NCBI RefSeq assembly: GCF_900996225.1
Contig: NZ_CAAJGL010000112.1
Location: 248,001-312,000 of the forward strand
DNA from: Paraburkholderia sp. BCC1884
GTDB taxonomy: Bacteria; Pseudomonadota; Gammaproteobacteria; Burkholderiales; Burkholderiaceae
Direction of reading: 5' to 3'
DNA: 64,000 nucleotides
The position numbers and the translations under genes are program-made. A model generated the notes under the pieces. That model was given only the letters and a program-made list of their open reading frames with translations, ran no database searches and was not told where the DNA came from. Of this stretch, positions 1-7,727 are shown piece by piece. The stretch's first letter is position 1. Every line of letters begins with the position of its first letter.

Positions 1-515
1 CGGGCGAAGGCCTGCAACTGTCGTCGACGGAATTCGCGGACTACCTGGCAGCGCTCGCCGACAAGTTCCCGATCGTGTCGATCGAAGACGGCATGCACGA
101 AAGCGACTGGGCTGGCTGGAAGACCCTGACCGAGAAGCTCGGCAAGAAGATCCAGCTGGTGGGCGACGATCTGTTCGTCACCAACACGCGTATCCTGAAG
201 GAAGGCATCGAGAAGGGCATCGCCAACTCGATCCTGATCAAGATCAACCAGATCGGTACGCTGACGGAAACTTTCGCCGCGATCGAAATGGCGAAGCGCG
301 CGGGCTACACCGCTGTGATCTCGCACCGCTCGGGCGAAACGGAAGATTCGACGATTGCGGATATCGCAGTCGGCCTGAACGCCGGCCAGATCAAGACGGG
401 TTCGCTGTCGCGCTCGGACCGTATCTCGAAGTACAACCAGCTGCTGCGCATCGAAGAAGACCTCGGTGATATCGCCAGCTATCCGGGCAAGTCGGCGTTC
501 TACAATCTGCGCTAA
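1..515 (+). CDS. eno: Enolase, C-terminal part (5' end outside window)
   Basis: Enolase interconverts 2-phosphoglycerate and phosphoenolpyruvate in glycolysis and is also a degradosome partner in many bacteria. The reading frame is already open at the left edge (codons from position 3), so about 170 C-terminal residues are present. Visible family motifs are SIEDGM and GDDLF, which carry Mg2+-binding acidic residues, then LIKINQIGT with the catalytic lysine, and SHRSGET near the active-site lid. It ends with the usual FYNLR-type tail and a TAA stop. The next gene is ftsB, the common betaproteobacterial arrangement. The identification is very secure; only the missing N-terminal part cannot be assessed. 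Confidence 0.97.
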   Translation, partial: GEGLQLSSTEFADYLAALADKFPIVSIEDGMHESDWAGWKTLTEKLGKKIQLVGDDLFVTNTRILKEGIEKGIANSILIKINQIGTLTETFAAIEMAKRAGYTAVISHRSGETEDSTIADIAVGLNAGQIKTGSLSRSDRISKYNQLLRIEEDLGDIASYPGKSAFYNLR

Positions 516-573
516 GCGTCACGTCCGCAAGCGCCGACCGATGAGCCGGTTATCCTTCGTTTCTGATTGACCC

Positions 574-612
574 CGCCGCCCTGCGTATAGCGCAGGGCGG
601 CGTGTATTTATT
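574..612 (+). terminator. Hairpin after eno
   Basis: A perfect 12-bp inverted repeat (CGCCGCCCTGCG, loop TATAG) starts about 58 bp after the eno stop. It is followed by the T-rich but interrupted stretch TGTATTTATTGT, so it looks like a rather weak intrinsic terminator that may let some transcription pass into ftsB. Confidence 0.6.
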
Positions 613-623
613 GTGCTTACTTC

Positions 624-1064
624 ATGCGGCTTGTCACTGCTGTCCTGATCGTTCTACTGGCGCTGATCCAGTACCCGCTCTGGTGGGGGCACGGCGGCTG
701 GTTGCGCGTGCACGAGTTGCAGCAGCAACTGGCGCAGCAACTGCAAAAGAATGCCGACTCGAAGGTGCGTAACGAGCGCATCGAGGGTGAAGTGCAGGAT
801 CTGCAGAACGGCACCGCTGCGGTCGAAGAGCGGGCGCGCTACGAAATGGGCATGGTCAAGGACGGCGAAGTATTCGTGCAGTTCGTTTCGCCGAATGCAC
901 CTTTGCCGGCGGCGAACACGCCTTCGGTGACGACGTCGACACGCGGCGAGGTGTCGGCGGCGCCGTTGCATATGGTGCCGAATCCGGAGTCGCGCGCGAA
1001 GCCAGACCGTAAGCACGGCGGCAGCAAGGCGGCGAAAGAGAAGAAGCCTGCAGCAACGCATTGA
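624..1064 (+). CDS. ftsB: Cell division protein FtsB
   Basis: FtsB is a bitopic inner-membrane protein of the divisome that pairs with FtsL and FtsQ and helps activate septal peptidoglycan synthesis. The 146-residue product has a short N-terminal transmembrane helix (about residues 4-20) followed by a Gln/Leu-rich coiled coil (about 28-75) and the conserved patch AVEERARYEMGMVKDGEVF, which is characteristic of the DivIC/FtsB family. The E. coli protein has 103 residues; here about 50 residues of Pro/Ala/Lys-rich, probably disordered tail are added after the conserved core. Its position directly after eno is typical. It is followed by a strong terminator shared with the convergent lipoprotein gene. 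Confidence 0.93.
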   Translation: MRLVTAVLIVLLALIQYPLWWGHGGWLRVHELQQQLAQQLQKNADSKVRNERIEGEVQDLQNGTAAVEERARYEMGMVKDGEVFVQFVSPNAPLPAANTPSVTTSTRGEVSAAPLHMVPNPESRAKPDRKHGGSKAAKEKKPAATH

Positions 1065-1114
1065 GCTGGATCGATCGACGCGAGGTCAATCGCTGAAATT
1101 GGCAGCAAGAACGC

Positions 1115-1150
1115 AAAAAAGGCGCGGTGAAAACCGCGCCTTTTCTTTTT
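1115..1150. terminator. Bidirectional terminator between ftsB and the lipoprotein gene
   Basis: The stem GGCGCGGT/ACCGCGCC with loop GAAA is flanked by an A run on the left and a T-rich run on the right, so it can end transcription from both convergent genes. Confidence 0.88.
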
Positions 1151-1178
1151 GCTTCATGCGTTTCGACGACTACGGGGC

Positions 1179-1571
1179 TTACCAGCCCCAATAAGGCCCG
1201 TAGCTCACCCCGATGCCTGTACCCCACCCACCGCCGTGTCCCCAGCCACCGCCGCCACCGTAATAACTGCCGTACACGCTGACCGGTGGCGAGTAATAGC
1301 GCGAATAGGCCTGGGCAGCGTTTTCGGCGGCGATCGCCTGATTTTGCTCGACCATCACCTGCTGGTCGATCGCGTCGTAGCGCTGACGCTCCTGAGGCGT
1401 CAGCGGCTGGGCCGTATTCGGCGCGCCCGACTGGTCGGCCGGCAGACGGCTATAGATCGGCGACGGACCCGGCGGGTCCATCACACACGCACTCAGCGCA
1501 ACGCTGCCGGCGACGGCCGCCAATACAGCGAAGCTGCGCACGAAACGGACAGGCGAAGTAGGGTGGTTCAT
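1179..1571 (-). CDS. Small Gly/Tyr-rich lipoprotein of unknown function
   Basis: The 130-residue product starts with a lipoprotein signal peptide: basic n-region (RFVRSF), hydrophobic core and lipobox LSAC at about residues 26-29, predicting lipid attachment to Cys29. The middle (about 60-90) is Gln/Ala-rich and predicted helical (PQERQRYDAIDQQV). The C-terminal 40 residues are Tyr/Gly/Trp-rich with repeated YY, GGGGG and GWG elements and end in YWGW, a composition seen in surface or matrix-associated proteins. I do not recognise a named family. It is separated from hslO by about 26 bp and lies in the same direction, so the two may be cotranscribed. Confidence 0.75.
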   Translation of the reverse strand: MNHPTSPVRFVRSFAVLAAVAGSVALSACVMDPPGPSPIYSRLPADQSGAPNTAQPLTPQERQRYDAIDQQVMVEQNQAIAAENAAQAYSRYYSPPVSVYGSYYGGGGGWGHGGGWGTGIGVSYGPYWGW

Positions 1572-1597
1572 GCTCGATCTCCAACGACGCGCCGCTT

Positions 1598-2548
1598 TTA
1601 GTGCCGTTGATCGGCAGCCGGCGTCACACCTTGTGAGAGCGCATTGGCGACGAAAAGTTGCGCGACGTCGACCGGATCGAACTCGTAACGCTGGTTGCAG
1701 AACTCACAATGGATCTCTACGTGACCGCGTTCTTCGAGCACGCCATCCACTTCTTCGCGACCCAGCATCTTCAGCATCGCGCCCACTTTTTCGCGCGAGC
1801 AGGTGCATTCGAAGCGCGCCGTGGCCGGTTCGAAATGCTGCACGTTTTCCTGCCAGAAGAGGCGACGGAACACCGTCTCCGGTTCTTCCTTCAGCAGTTC
1901 GTCCTGCGACAGCGTGCCGCCCAACGTGCAGACGCGCTCCCACGTATCCGCGTCCAGGTCGCCCGGATGCGGAACGATGCCGCCGTCGCCCGGCAGCTTT
2001 TGCAGCAGCATACCGACCGCGCGCTCGGTGTTCGCGGCGAGCCACATGCGCGTGTCGAGCTGCTCCGAGTGATGCATGTAGTGTTCGAGCACTTCGGACA
2101 TCGACTTGAGCGGGCCGTCCACGCCCGACAGCGGCACGATACTTTGATACGGCTGCTGACCGGGTTGCTTGTTGCTCGGGTCGAGCGTGATCACGCAGCG
2201 GCCGTGGCCACTCGCGTTGAGCAGTTCGATCATCGACGCGCCGTCTTCGATCGTATTGCCGGCTTCGCCGGACAGCTTGGCGGTGGCGCGCATCGACAGA
2301 TCGGAGCCGCACTGCACCACCAGCATCTTGACCGGGCCGTCGCCGAAAATCTGCATGACGAGCGTGCCGTCGAACTTGAGATTTGCCGACAGCAGCGCGC
2401 ACGCGGCCATCATTTCGCCCAGAATCGTCCGCACGGGCGCCGGGTAGTCACGGCGCGTCAGCACTTCCTGCCACGTATTGCGCAGCGAAACGATCTCGCC
2501 GCGCACGGGCGCCGCGCTGAACATGAATTTTTGCAACTGGTCGCTCAC
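1598..2548 (-). CDS. hslO: Redox-regulated chaperone Hsp33
   Basis: Hsp33 is a cytoplasmic holdase activated by oxidation, when a C-terminal zinc centre is released and disulfides form. The 316-residue product carries the signature cysteines in the form CTC and, about 30 residues later, CEFC, close to the C-terminus. The open frame extends 33 codons further upstream, but the start is placed at the GTG at 2548, because an AGGAAAA ribosome-binding sequence sits just before it and the protein then begins SDQLQKFMF, as expected for the family. The upstream neighbour on the same strand (carbonic anhydrase-like) ends about 50 bp before the start, suggesting cotranscription. Confidence 0.95.
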   Translation of the reverse strand: MSDQLQKFMFSAAPVRGEIVSLRNTWQEVLTRRDYPAPVRTILGEMMAACALLSANLKFDGTLVMQIFGDGPVKMLVVQCGSDLSMRATAKLSGEAGNTIEDGASMIELLNASGHGRCVITLDPSNKQPGQQPYQSIVPLSGVDGPLKSMSEVLEHYMHHSEQLDTRMWLAANTERAVGMLLQKLPGDGGIVPHPGDLDADTWERVCTLGGTLSQDELLKEEPETVFRRLFWQENVQHFEPATARFECTCSREKVGAMLKMLGREEVDGVLEERGHVEIHCEFCNQRYEFDPVDVAQLFVANALSQGVTPAADQRH

Positions 2549-2597
2549 AACTTTTCCTCGGTCGAATGGCGCAGCCTGAGGCCGCGCGCCCGGCTGA

Positions 2598-3122
2598 TCA
2601 GCCGATGCGCACGAGCTGCGCCTTGAAATATTCGCGGCGCCCGGCATAACTTGCCGTGCCGCGCTGCATATTGGCGATATCCGTCTCGGTCAGTTCGCGC
2701 ACCACTTTGGCGGGCGCGCCGAGAATCAGCGAATTGTCGGGAAACACCTTGCCTTCGGTGACGATGGCGCCCGCTCCGACCAGACAGTTGCGGCCGATTA
2801 CCGCTCCATTCAAGACCACCGCCTGAATTCCGATCAAGGAGCCTTCCTTGATGGTGCAGCCGTGCAGCATGACCTGATGGCCGACCGTCACGTTCTGCTC
2901 GATCGTCAGCGGAAAGCCGGGGTCGGCATGCAGCACGGCATTTTCCTGCACGTTGCTGCCGGCGCCGATGGTAATCGGCTCGTTGTCGCCGCGAATCGTC
3001 GCGCCGAACCACACGCTGGCGTTCTCTTCGAGCGTCACATTGCCGATGATGTTGGCCGAATCCGCGACGAACACGCTTTCATGGATGGTCGGGGCGGCTT
3101 CGCCAAGCTTGTAAATGGTCAC
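2598..3122 (-). CDS. Gamma-class carbonic anhydrase-like hexapeptide-repeat protein
   Basis: The 174-residue product is a left-handed beta-helix protein of the YrdA/PaaY/gamma-carbonic-anhydrase type. Hexapeptide-like turns run through about residues 20-130 (for example ANIIGNV, ENASVWFGA, GSLIGI, GAGAIV), and the family's metal-ligand histidines are visible in VLHAD, VGHQ and MLHGC. The C-terminal helix region (ANMQRGTASYAGRREYFKAQ) closes the trimer in relatives. Many members bind zinc but have weak or unproven carbonic anhydrase activity, so the enzymatic role is inferred. The start is the GTG at 3122, preceded by a strong AGGAGGAG ribosome-binding site; the longer open frame upstream is not used. 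Confidence 0.9.
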   Translation of the reverse strand: MTIYKLGEAAPTIHESVFVADSANIIGNVTLEENASVWFGATIRGDNEPITIGAGSNVQENAVLHADPGFPLTIEQNVTVGHQVMLHGCTIKEGSLIGIQAVVLNGAVIGRNCLVGAGAIVTEGKVFPDNSLILGAPAKVVRELTETDIANMQRGTASYAGRREYFKAQLVRIG

Positions 3123-3307
3123 AGTGTCTCCTCCTGATCGGTCGCCGGGCTGGCGGGATGGGGCTGCCAATGGCCCGAAACGCCGCCGCCGCTGGGATGC
3201 CCCGCGTGGCCAGCGCATCCGGCGCGTTTGACGGTCGAATCGAGTATTGTAAACGGTTGTGTGGTTGGGCCGCTCACGGCGGCCGTCCGCTTTCCGATCT
3301 GCCTGCC

Positions 3308-4309
3308 ATGATGTCCATCCCTTTGTCGAATTCAGCCGATTTGTTGGTTTCGCCGCTACCTGTGTCGGCACCCTCGGCGCTCGCGGCCGATGCCGCGCAG
3401 CCCGAGGGTCGATGCGCGCGCCGCGCCGCGTTGGCCGCGCTGCGCGAGATCGATCCCGTCGCCAAGGCGGCAGCGGCCCGCGCGCTGTACGACAGCGTGC
3501 TTGACGGCAGCGCGGTTTGTGCCGTGGACGTCACATTCGAGGAGCCCGCGGGTTTGCCAGGGCGTCCGGCGTTGCCCGATCTGGTCGATCCACGCCAGTT
3601 GAAGCGCCGCAGCATGCAGTCCCCGCAAGGGCGTGCCGTGCTGTTGCACGCGCTGGCTCACATCGAATTCAACGCGATCAACCTGGCGCTCGATGCGGTC
3701 TGGCGCTTTACCGGCATGCCTGCCGGTTTTTATATCGACTGGCTCAAGGTCGCCGCCGAAGAGGCCTATCACTTCTCGCTGCTGAGCGCGCGTCTCGCGG
3801 AGTACGGTCACGTGTACGGCGACTTTCCGGCCCACGACGGGCTGTGGGACATGTGCGAGCGCACGCGTGGTGACGTGCTGGCGCGCATGGCGCTCGTGCC
3901 GCGTACCCTCGAAGCGCGCGGGCTCGACGCTTCGCCGCCAATTCGCGCCCGGCTGCAGCAGGCGGGCGATCACGCCTCCGCGGCCATCCTGGACGTAATC
4001 CTGCGCGACGAGATTGGCCATGTGCTGATCGGCAATCGCTGGTTTCGTCACCTGTGCGAAAGAGGCGGCCTCGATCCGCATGAGGCCTACGCGCGTCTGT
4101 CCGAGCAGTATCACGCACCGAAATTACGCGGTCCGTTCAATTTCGAAGCGCGCCGCGATGCGGGTTTCGACGAGGCCGAACTGGCCGCGCTGACGGCGCT
4201 CGCGGGGTTCGATGGTCAGCCGCCGACGCCAACGCCAACGCCAACGCCAACGCCAACGCCAACGCCAACGCCGACGCCGACGCCAACGCTGCCGGCCGCG
4301 CCGGACTGA
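3308..4309 (+). CDS. DUF455-family ferritin-like protein with Pro-Thr tail
   Basis: The product (333 residues from the ATGATG at 3308) belongs to the DUF455 family, a ferritin-like four-helix fold. Putative di-metal ligands occur in LLHALAHIEFNAI, KVAAEEAYHF and RDEIGHV, the expected spaced Glu/His pattern. No reaction has been established that I know of. The N-terminal 50 residues are Ala/Pro-rich. The last 30 residues are a run of eleven Pro-Thr dipeptides encoded by a hexanucleotide tandem repeat, then LPAAPD; this tail is not part of the fold. The gene is divergent from the carbonic anhydrase-like gene, leaving about 185 bp for promoters. Start choice is uncertain because the frame is open upstream to 3158. 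Confidence 0.85.
   Translation: MMSIPLSNSADLLVSPLPVSAPSALAADAAQPEGRCARRAALAALREIDPVAKAAAARALYDSVLDGSAVCAVDVTFEEPAGLPGRPALPDLVDPRQLKRRSMQSPQGRAVLLHALAHIEFNAINLALDAVWRFTGMPAGFYIDWLKVAAEEAYHFSLLSARLAEYGHVYGDFPAHDGLWDMCERTRGDVLARMALVPRTLEARGLDASPPIRARLQQAGDHASAAILDVILRDEIGHVLIGNRWFRHLCERGGLDPHEAYARLSEQYHAPKLRGPFNFEARRDAGFDEAELAALTALAGFDGQPPTPTPTPTPTPTPTPTPTPTPTLPAAPD
4223..4288 (+). repeat. Hexanucleotide tandem repeat, 11 units, coding for (Pro-Thr)11
   Basis: Eleven units of CCAACG or CCGACG run in frame at the 3' end of the DUF455 gene; seven consecutive units are identical CCAACG. Changes in unit number would lengthen or shorten the tail without shifting the frame. Confidence 0.95.
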
Positions 4310-4327
4310 GTTCTCGTCCACGCTTCC

Positions 4328-4354
4328 GCATCCCGCATCCCGCATCCCGCATCC
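4328..4354. repeat. 7-bp tandem repeat GCATCCC, nearly 4 units
   Basis: Three complete GCATCCC units plus GCATCC lie between the DUF455 stop and the alpha/beta hydrolase gene, ending 14 bp before a TATAAT box. The period is not a multiple of 3, but the repeat is non-coding. Confidence 0.93.
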
Positions 4355-4368
4355 ACCGACTATCTCGT

Positions 4369-4374
4369 TATAAT
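4369..4374 (+). promoter_or_regulatory. Candidate -10 box for the alpha/beta hydrolase gene
   Basis: A consensus TATAAT lies 33 bp before the chosen ATG. No good -35 hexamer is present at normal spacing; that position (about 4346-4351) falls inside the 7-bp tandem repeat. Confidence 0.5.
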
Positions 4375-4407
4375 CGAACGATCATTCTTTTTTTGGGCGT
4401 GCCGTTC

Positions 4408-5292
4408 ATGAACACCTCCCAGTCCGACTTCATCGCCGTGCGCGGCATCCGTCTGCATGTGCGGCGCTGGGGCAACCCCGATGCGCCCATCCTGTTCATG
4501 CTGCACGGCTGGATGGACGTCGCGGCGTCGTTCCAGTTCGTCGTCGATGCCCTGGGCGGCGACTGGCAGGTGATCGCGCCGGACATGCGCGGCTTCGGCC
4601 TGTCGGACTGGCCGGTGGCCGAGCACGGCGGCGGCAATTACTGGATTCAGGACTATCTCGCCGACCTCGACGCCTTGCTCGATCACTACGCGCCGAGCGG
4701 CGAAGTGAATCTGGTCGGCCACAGCATGGGCGCGAATATCGCCTGTGTGTACGCGGGTGTGCGGCCCGAGCGGGTGCGCCGGGTGGTGGATCTGGAGGGC
4801 TTCGGCCTTGCGCCGTCGCACTCGGCGCAGGCGCCCGGTCGGCTGCGCAGCTGGCTCGACGAACTGCGCGATCCGCCGCAACTGAAGCGCTATGCGTCGC
4901 TCGACGAGGTGGCCGGCCGCCTGATCAAGACCAATCCGCGCCTCGCTCCGCAGCGTGCGCAGTATCTCGCCCAGCACTGGTCGAAGCCCGACGGAAAAGG
5001 GCGCTTCATGCTGCTCGCCGACCCGGCGCACAAGCTGCGCGGCCCGGCGCTGTATCGCCTCGACGAAGTCATGGCCACGTGGCGCAAGGTCAGCGCCAAA
5101 GTGCTGCACATCGAAGCCGCCAGTTCGCCGACGCTCGCGCAGATCGCGGGCGACATCCCCCTCGACGAATTCAAGGCGCGCTTCCAGGCGTTTGCGGACT
5201 GGCGCGAGAAAATCATCGACGAAGCCGGGCATATGGTCCATCACGACCAGCCAGAGCAGGTCGCCGCGCTGATCGAGGGTTTCTGCGCCTAG
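4408..5292 (+). CDS. Alpha/beta hydrolase
   Basis: The 294-residue product has the alpha/beta hydrolase fold. LHGW at about residues 33-36 provides the oxyanion-hole region, DMRGFG is the usual loop after strand beta4, and GHSMGA at about 105-110 is the nucleophile elbow with the catalytic serine. The C-terminal GHMVHHD supplies the histidine of the triad. No signal peptide is seen, so it is probably cytoplasmic. The substrate cannot be told from sequence; epoxide hydrolases, esterases and C-C hydrolases share this pattern. An in-frame TTG five codons upstream is possible, but the ATG at 4408 begins MNTSQSDF and is preferred. Confidence 0.88.
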   Translation: MNTSQSDFIAVRGIRLHVRRWGNPDAPILFMLHGWMDVAASFQFVVDALGGDWQVIAPDMRGFGLSDWPVAEHGGGNYWIQDYLADLDALLDHYAPSGEVNLVGHSMGANIACVYAGVRPERVRRVVDLEGFGLAPSHSAQAPGRLRSWLDELRDPPQLKRYASLDEVAGRLIKTNPRLAPQRAQYLAQHWSKPDGKGRFMLLADPAHKLRGPALYRLDEVMATWRKVSAKVLHIEAASSPTLAQIAGDIPLDEFKARFQAFADWREKIIDEAGHMVHHDQPEQVAALIEGFCA

Positions 5293-5348
5293 TCGGCTCA
5301 TGACGTATGCGGGTTCGGAGAGTTGCGCGAGATAGGCCTGCGTCCACT

Positions 5349-5367
5349 TACTGCGTTGCAGTAAAAT
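5349..5367 (+). promoter_or_regulatory. Inverted repeat overlapping a TAAAAT box upstream of the PHP gene
   Basis: TACTGC-GTT-GCAGTA (5349-5363) is a perfect 6-bp palindrome whose right arm overlaps a TAAAAT -10-like box (5362-5367), about 17 bp before the start codon. It could be an operator over a promoter or a chance palindrome. Confidence 0.35.
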
Positions 5368-5384
5368 GGTCGTAGACCCTTCTC

Positions 5385-6224
5385 ATGACGACGATGAACG
5401 CCGACCTACACTGCCATTCCACCGTTTCCGACGGCCAGTTCGCGCCGGCCGAAGTCGCGCGCCGCGCGCACGCGGGCGGCGTGACGCTGTGGGCGCTGAC
5501 CGATCATGACGAACTCGGCGGCCAGCAGGAGGCGCGCCGCGAAGCGCAAGCGCTCGGCATGGCCTATCTGAGCGGTGTCGAAATTTCGGTAACGTGGGCC
5601 TCGCGCACCGTGCACATCGTCGGTTTGGGTATCGATCCGACCAGTTCGGTGCTCATCGACGGCCTCGCGCGCACTCGCAGCGGCCGCGCGGCGCGTGCCG
5701 AAGCCATCGGCGAGCAACTGGCCACGCTCGGCATCCCCGACGCCTATCAGGGCGCGCTTAAATACGTATCGAATCCCGACATGATCTCGCGCACGCATTT
5801 CGCGCGCTTCATGGTCGAAAGCGGTTACTGCAGTTCCACGCAAGATGTGTTCGCCCGTTATCTCGGCGACGGCAAGTCGGGCTACATCCCGCACCGCTGG
5901 GCGAAACTGGCCGATGCCGTTGGCTGGATCAAGGCCGCCGGCGGCGAGGCGATCGTCGCGCATCCGGGTCGTTACGCCTATTCGCCGGTCGAATTCGATG
6001 CGTTTTTTGCCGAATTCATCGACCTCGGCGGCAAGGCGATCGAGGTCGTGACCGGCAGTCACACCCCCGATCAATATCGCGAGTATGCCGACGTGGCCCG
6101 CCGCTTCGGCTTCGAGGCGTCGCGCGGGTCGGACTTTCACGCGCCCGGAGAAGGGCGCGTCGACCTCGGCACGCTGCCGCCGCTGCCCGCGGATCTGAAG
6201 CCTGTCTGGGAACGCTGGCTGTGA
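5385..6224 (+). CDS. rnm: PHP-domain phosphoesterase (RNase AM / YciV type)
   Basis: The 279-residue product is a PHP-domain metal-dependent phosphoesterase. Motifs in order are DLHCHST (metal-binding HxH), LTDHDE, GVEIS, AHPGRY and GSDFHAPG, all carrying predicted metal ligands. The family includes E. coli RNase AM (formerly YciV), which trims rRNA 5' ends, and a nucleoside 3',5'-bisphosphate phosphatase characterised in Chromobacterium; both activities are plausible here. In many genomes this gene precedes a yciO-like gene, as it does here, supporting the assignment. The symbol is inferred from that family and context. Confidence 0.85.
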   Translation: MTTMNADLHCHSTVSDGQFAPAEVARRAHAGGVTLWALTDHDELGGQQEARREAQALGMAYLSGVEISVTWASRTVHIVGLGIDPTSSVLIDGLARTRSGRAARAEAIGEQLATLGIPDAYQGALKYVSNPDMISRTHFARFMVESGYCSSTQDVFARYLGDGKSGYIPHRWAKLADAVGWIKAAGGEAIVAHPGRYAYSPVEFDAFFAEFIDLGGKAIEVVTGSHTPDQYREYADVARRFGFEASRGSDFHAPGEGRVDLGTLPPLPADLKPVWERWL

Positions 6225-6375
6225 TCGCCTGCACGTGCCGTGGCGGCACGTCGGGCGCGCATATTGGCTGCTCAGCTGCCGTTCAATCGCGACTCACCGC
6301 TGTTCTTCATTCGTCGCTCGCCCGTCGTTCACTCGCGGTTCACCTGCCGTTTTTCCGCAGCCATCGTTAGACACC

Positions 6376-7011
6376 ATGTCCCAATACTTTCGGCTTCATC
6401 CAGATAACCCGCAGCCGCGCCTCGTCAAGCAGGCCGTGCAGATCATCAAGGAGGGCGGCGTGCTTGCCTTGCCGACCGATTCGAGCTACGCGCTCGCTTG
6501 CCGGCTCGACGATAAAGATGCGGTCGAGCGTCTGCGGCGGATTCGCGGACTTGATGAGAAGCAGTTGCTGTCGCTGCTGGTGCGCGATCTGTCGGAGCTG
6601 GCCAATTTCGCGATGGTGGACAACCGCCAGTACCGGTTGATCAAATCCGTCACGCCGGGTCCTTACGTGTTCGTGCTGCAGGCCACCAAGGAAGTCCCGC
6701 GGCGGCTGTCGCATCCGTCACGCAAGACCATCGGCCTGCGCGTACCGGATCACGCGATCACGCTGGCGATCCTCGAAGAACTCGGCCAGCCGCTCCTCGG
6801 TTCCACGCTGATCATGCCGGACGAAACCGAGCCGCTGAACGACCCGGAAGAAATTCGCGCGCGGCTGGAAAAGCAGCTGGATCTGGTGATCGACGGCGGT
6901 CCGTGCGTGTGCGAGCCTTCCACCGTGATCGATCTGACCGGCGCCGAGCCGGTGCTGGTGCGTCCGGGACGGGGCTCGCTGGCGCCGTTCGGGCTCGAAG
7001 AAACGGCATGA
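6376..7011 (+). CDS. YciO/Sua5/YrdC-type protein
   Basis: The 211-residue product belongs to the YrdC/Sua5 superfamily of threonylcarbamoyl-AMP synthase-like proteins, closest to the YciO branch. The N-terminal half has GGVLALPTDSSYALAC, corresponding to the nucleotide-binding KGG/PT-type motif of the family, and later SVTPGPYVFVL and KTIGLRVPDH, also conserved. YciO is a weaker or dispensable relative of the tRNA t6A synthase TsaC/Sua5, so a direct tRNA role is not certain. The start at 6376 begins MSQYFRLHP; the open frame upstream reads through repetitive pyrimidine-rich sequence and is not coding. Confidence 0.9.
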   Translation: MSQYFRLHPDNPQPRLVKQAVQIIKEGGVLALPTDSSYALACRLDDKDAVERLRRIRGLDEKQLLSLLVRDLSELANFAMVDNRQYRLIKSVTPGPYVFVLQATKEVPRRLSHPSRKTIGLRVPDHAITLAILEELGQPLLGSTLIMPDETEPLNDPEEIRARLEKQLDLVIDGGPCVCEPSTVIDLTGAEPVLVRPGRGSLAPFGLEETA

Positions 7012-7044
7012 GCGGTAGCGGACAGACGCCCGTCAGCGCGTTGT

Positions 7045-7050
7045 TACAAT
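7045..7050 (+). promoter_or_regulatory. Candidate -10 box TACAAT before the site-2 protease gene
   Basis: TTGTTACAAT lies 8-18 bp before the ATG at 7059. A clear -35 is not visible and the implied leader would be very short, so this is tentative. Confidence 0.3.
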
Positions 7051-7058
7051 AGAGAGAT

Positions 7059-7721
7059 ATGGATTCTTCCCTGATACAAACCATTGCGGTGTACGCGTTG
7101 CCGGTGATTTTCGCCATTACGTTGCACGAGGCCGCGCATGGTTATGTCGCGCGCTGGCTCGGCGACAACACCGCTTACGTGCTCGGCCGCGTCTCCCTCA
7201 ATCCGATGCGCCACATCGACCCGCTCGGCACGATTGCGATTCCCTTGCTGCTGTACTTCGCCACCAGCGGCGCGTTCATGTTCGGCTACGCGAAACCGGT
7301 GCCGGTCGCCTTCGGCAATCTGCGTAATCCGCGCTGGGGCAGCCTGTGGGTTGCGGCGGCGGGGCCGGCGTGTAATTTCGTGCAGGCGATCATCTGGGGT
7401 GTGTTCGGCGTCGCGCTCGCGGTGCTGAGTATCGACGAACCGTTTTTCACGCGTATGGCCGGCGCGGGCGTCGGTGTGAACCTCGTGCTCGGCGTGCTCA
7501 ATCTTTTCCCGCTGCCCCCGCTCGACGGCGGGCGCGTGCTGATGGCGCTGTTGCCGCCGCGCCAATCCATTACGCTGTCGCGACTCGAACCGTACGGTTT
7601 TTTCATCGTGATGGCGTTGGTGATGACGGGCACGTTGACGCGTTACTGGCTCAATCCGCTCGTCACGATCGGCTACGGCGCGATCACCGCCATTCTGACT
7701 CCCCTTGTTTCGCTTTTCTAA
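7059..7721 (+). CDS. Site-2 protease-family (M50) membrane metalloprotease
   Basis: The 220-residue integral membrane protein has the M50 zinc ligands in HEAAHGY (HExxH) at about residues 22-26 within the first membrane segments, and the third ligand region as FPLPPLDGGR at about 150-158, matching the NPxxDG-type motif. Five or six hydrophobic segments are apparent. No PDZ domain is present, so it is the short YwhC/Rip3-like form rather than RseP. Its substrate is unknown. It sits 6 bp upstream of trpS and is probably cotranscribed with it. Confidence 0.9.
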   Translation: MDSSLIQTIAVYALPVIFAITLHEAAHGYVARWLGDNTAYVLGRVSLNPMRHIDPLGTIAIPLLLYFATSGAFMFGYAKPVPVAFGNLRNPRWGSLWVAAAGPACNFVQAIIWGVFGVALAVLSIDEPFFTRMAGAGVGVNLVLGVLNLFPLPPLDGGRVLMALLPPRQSITLSRLEPYGFFIVMALVMTGTLTRYWLNPLVTIGYGAITAILTPLVSLF

Positions 7722-7727
7722 ATAGCC

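Noticed and set aside
1658..2626. A 322-residue frame on the plus strand over hslO
   Set aside because: Its sequence is His/Arg/Ala-rich antisense translation; the minus strand carries unmistakable Hsp33 motifs.
3383..4345. Long open frames opposite the DUF455 gene, including a run of Arg/Trp or Ala/Leu repeats
   Set aside because: These are shadows of the CCAACG repeat and high GC content; the plus-strand protein shows clear family motifs.
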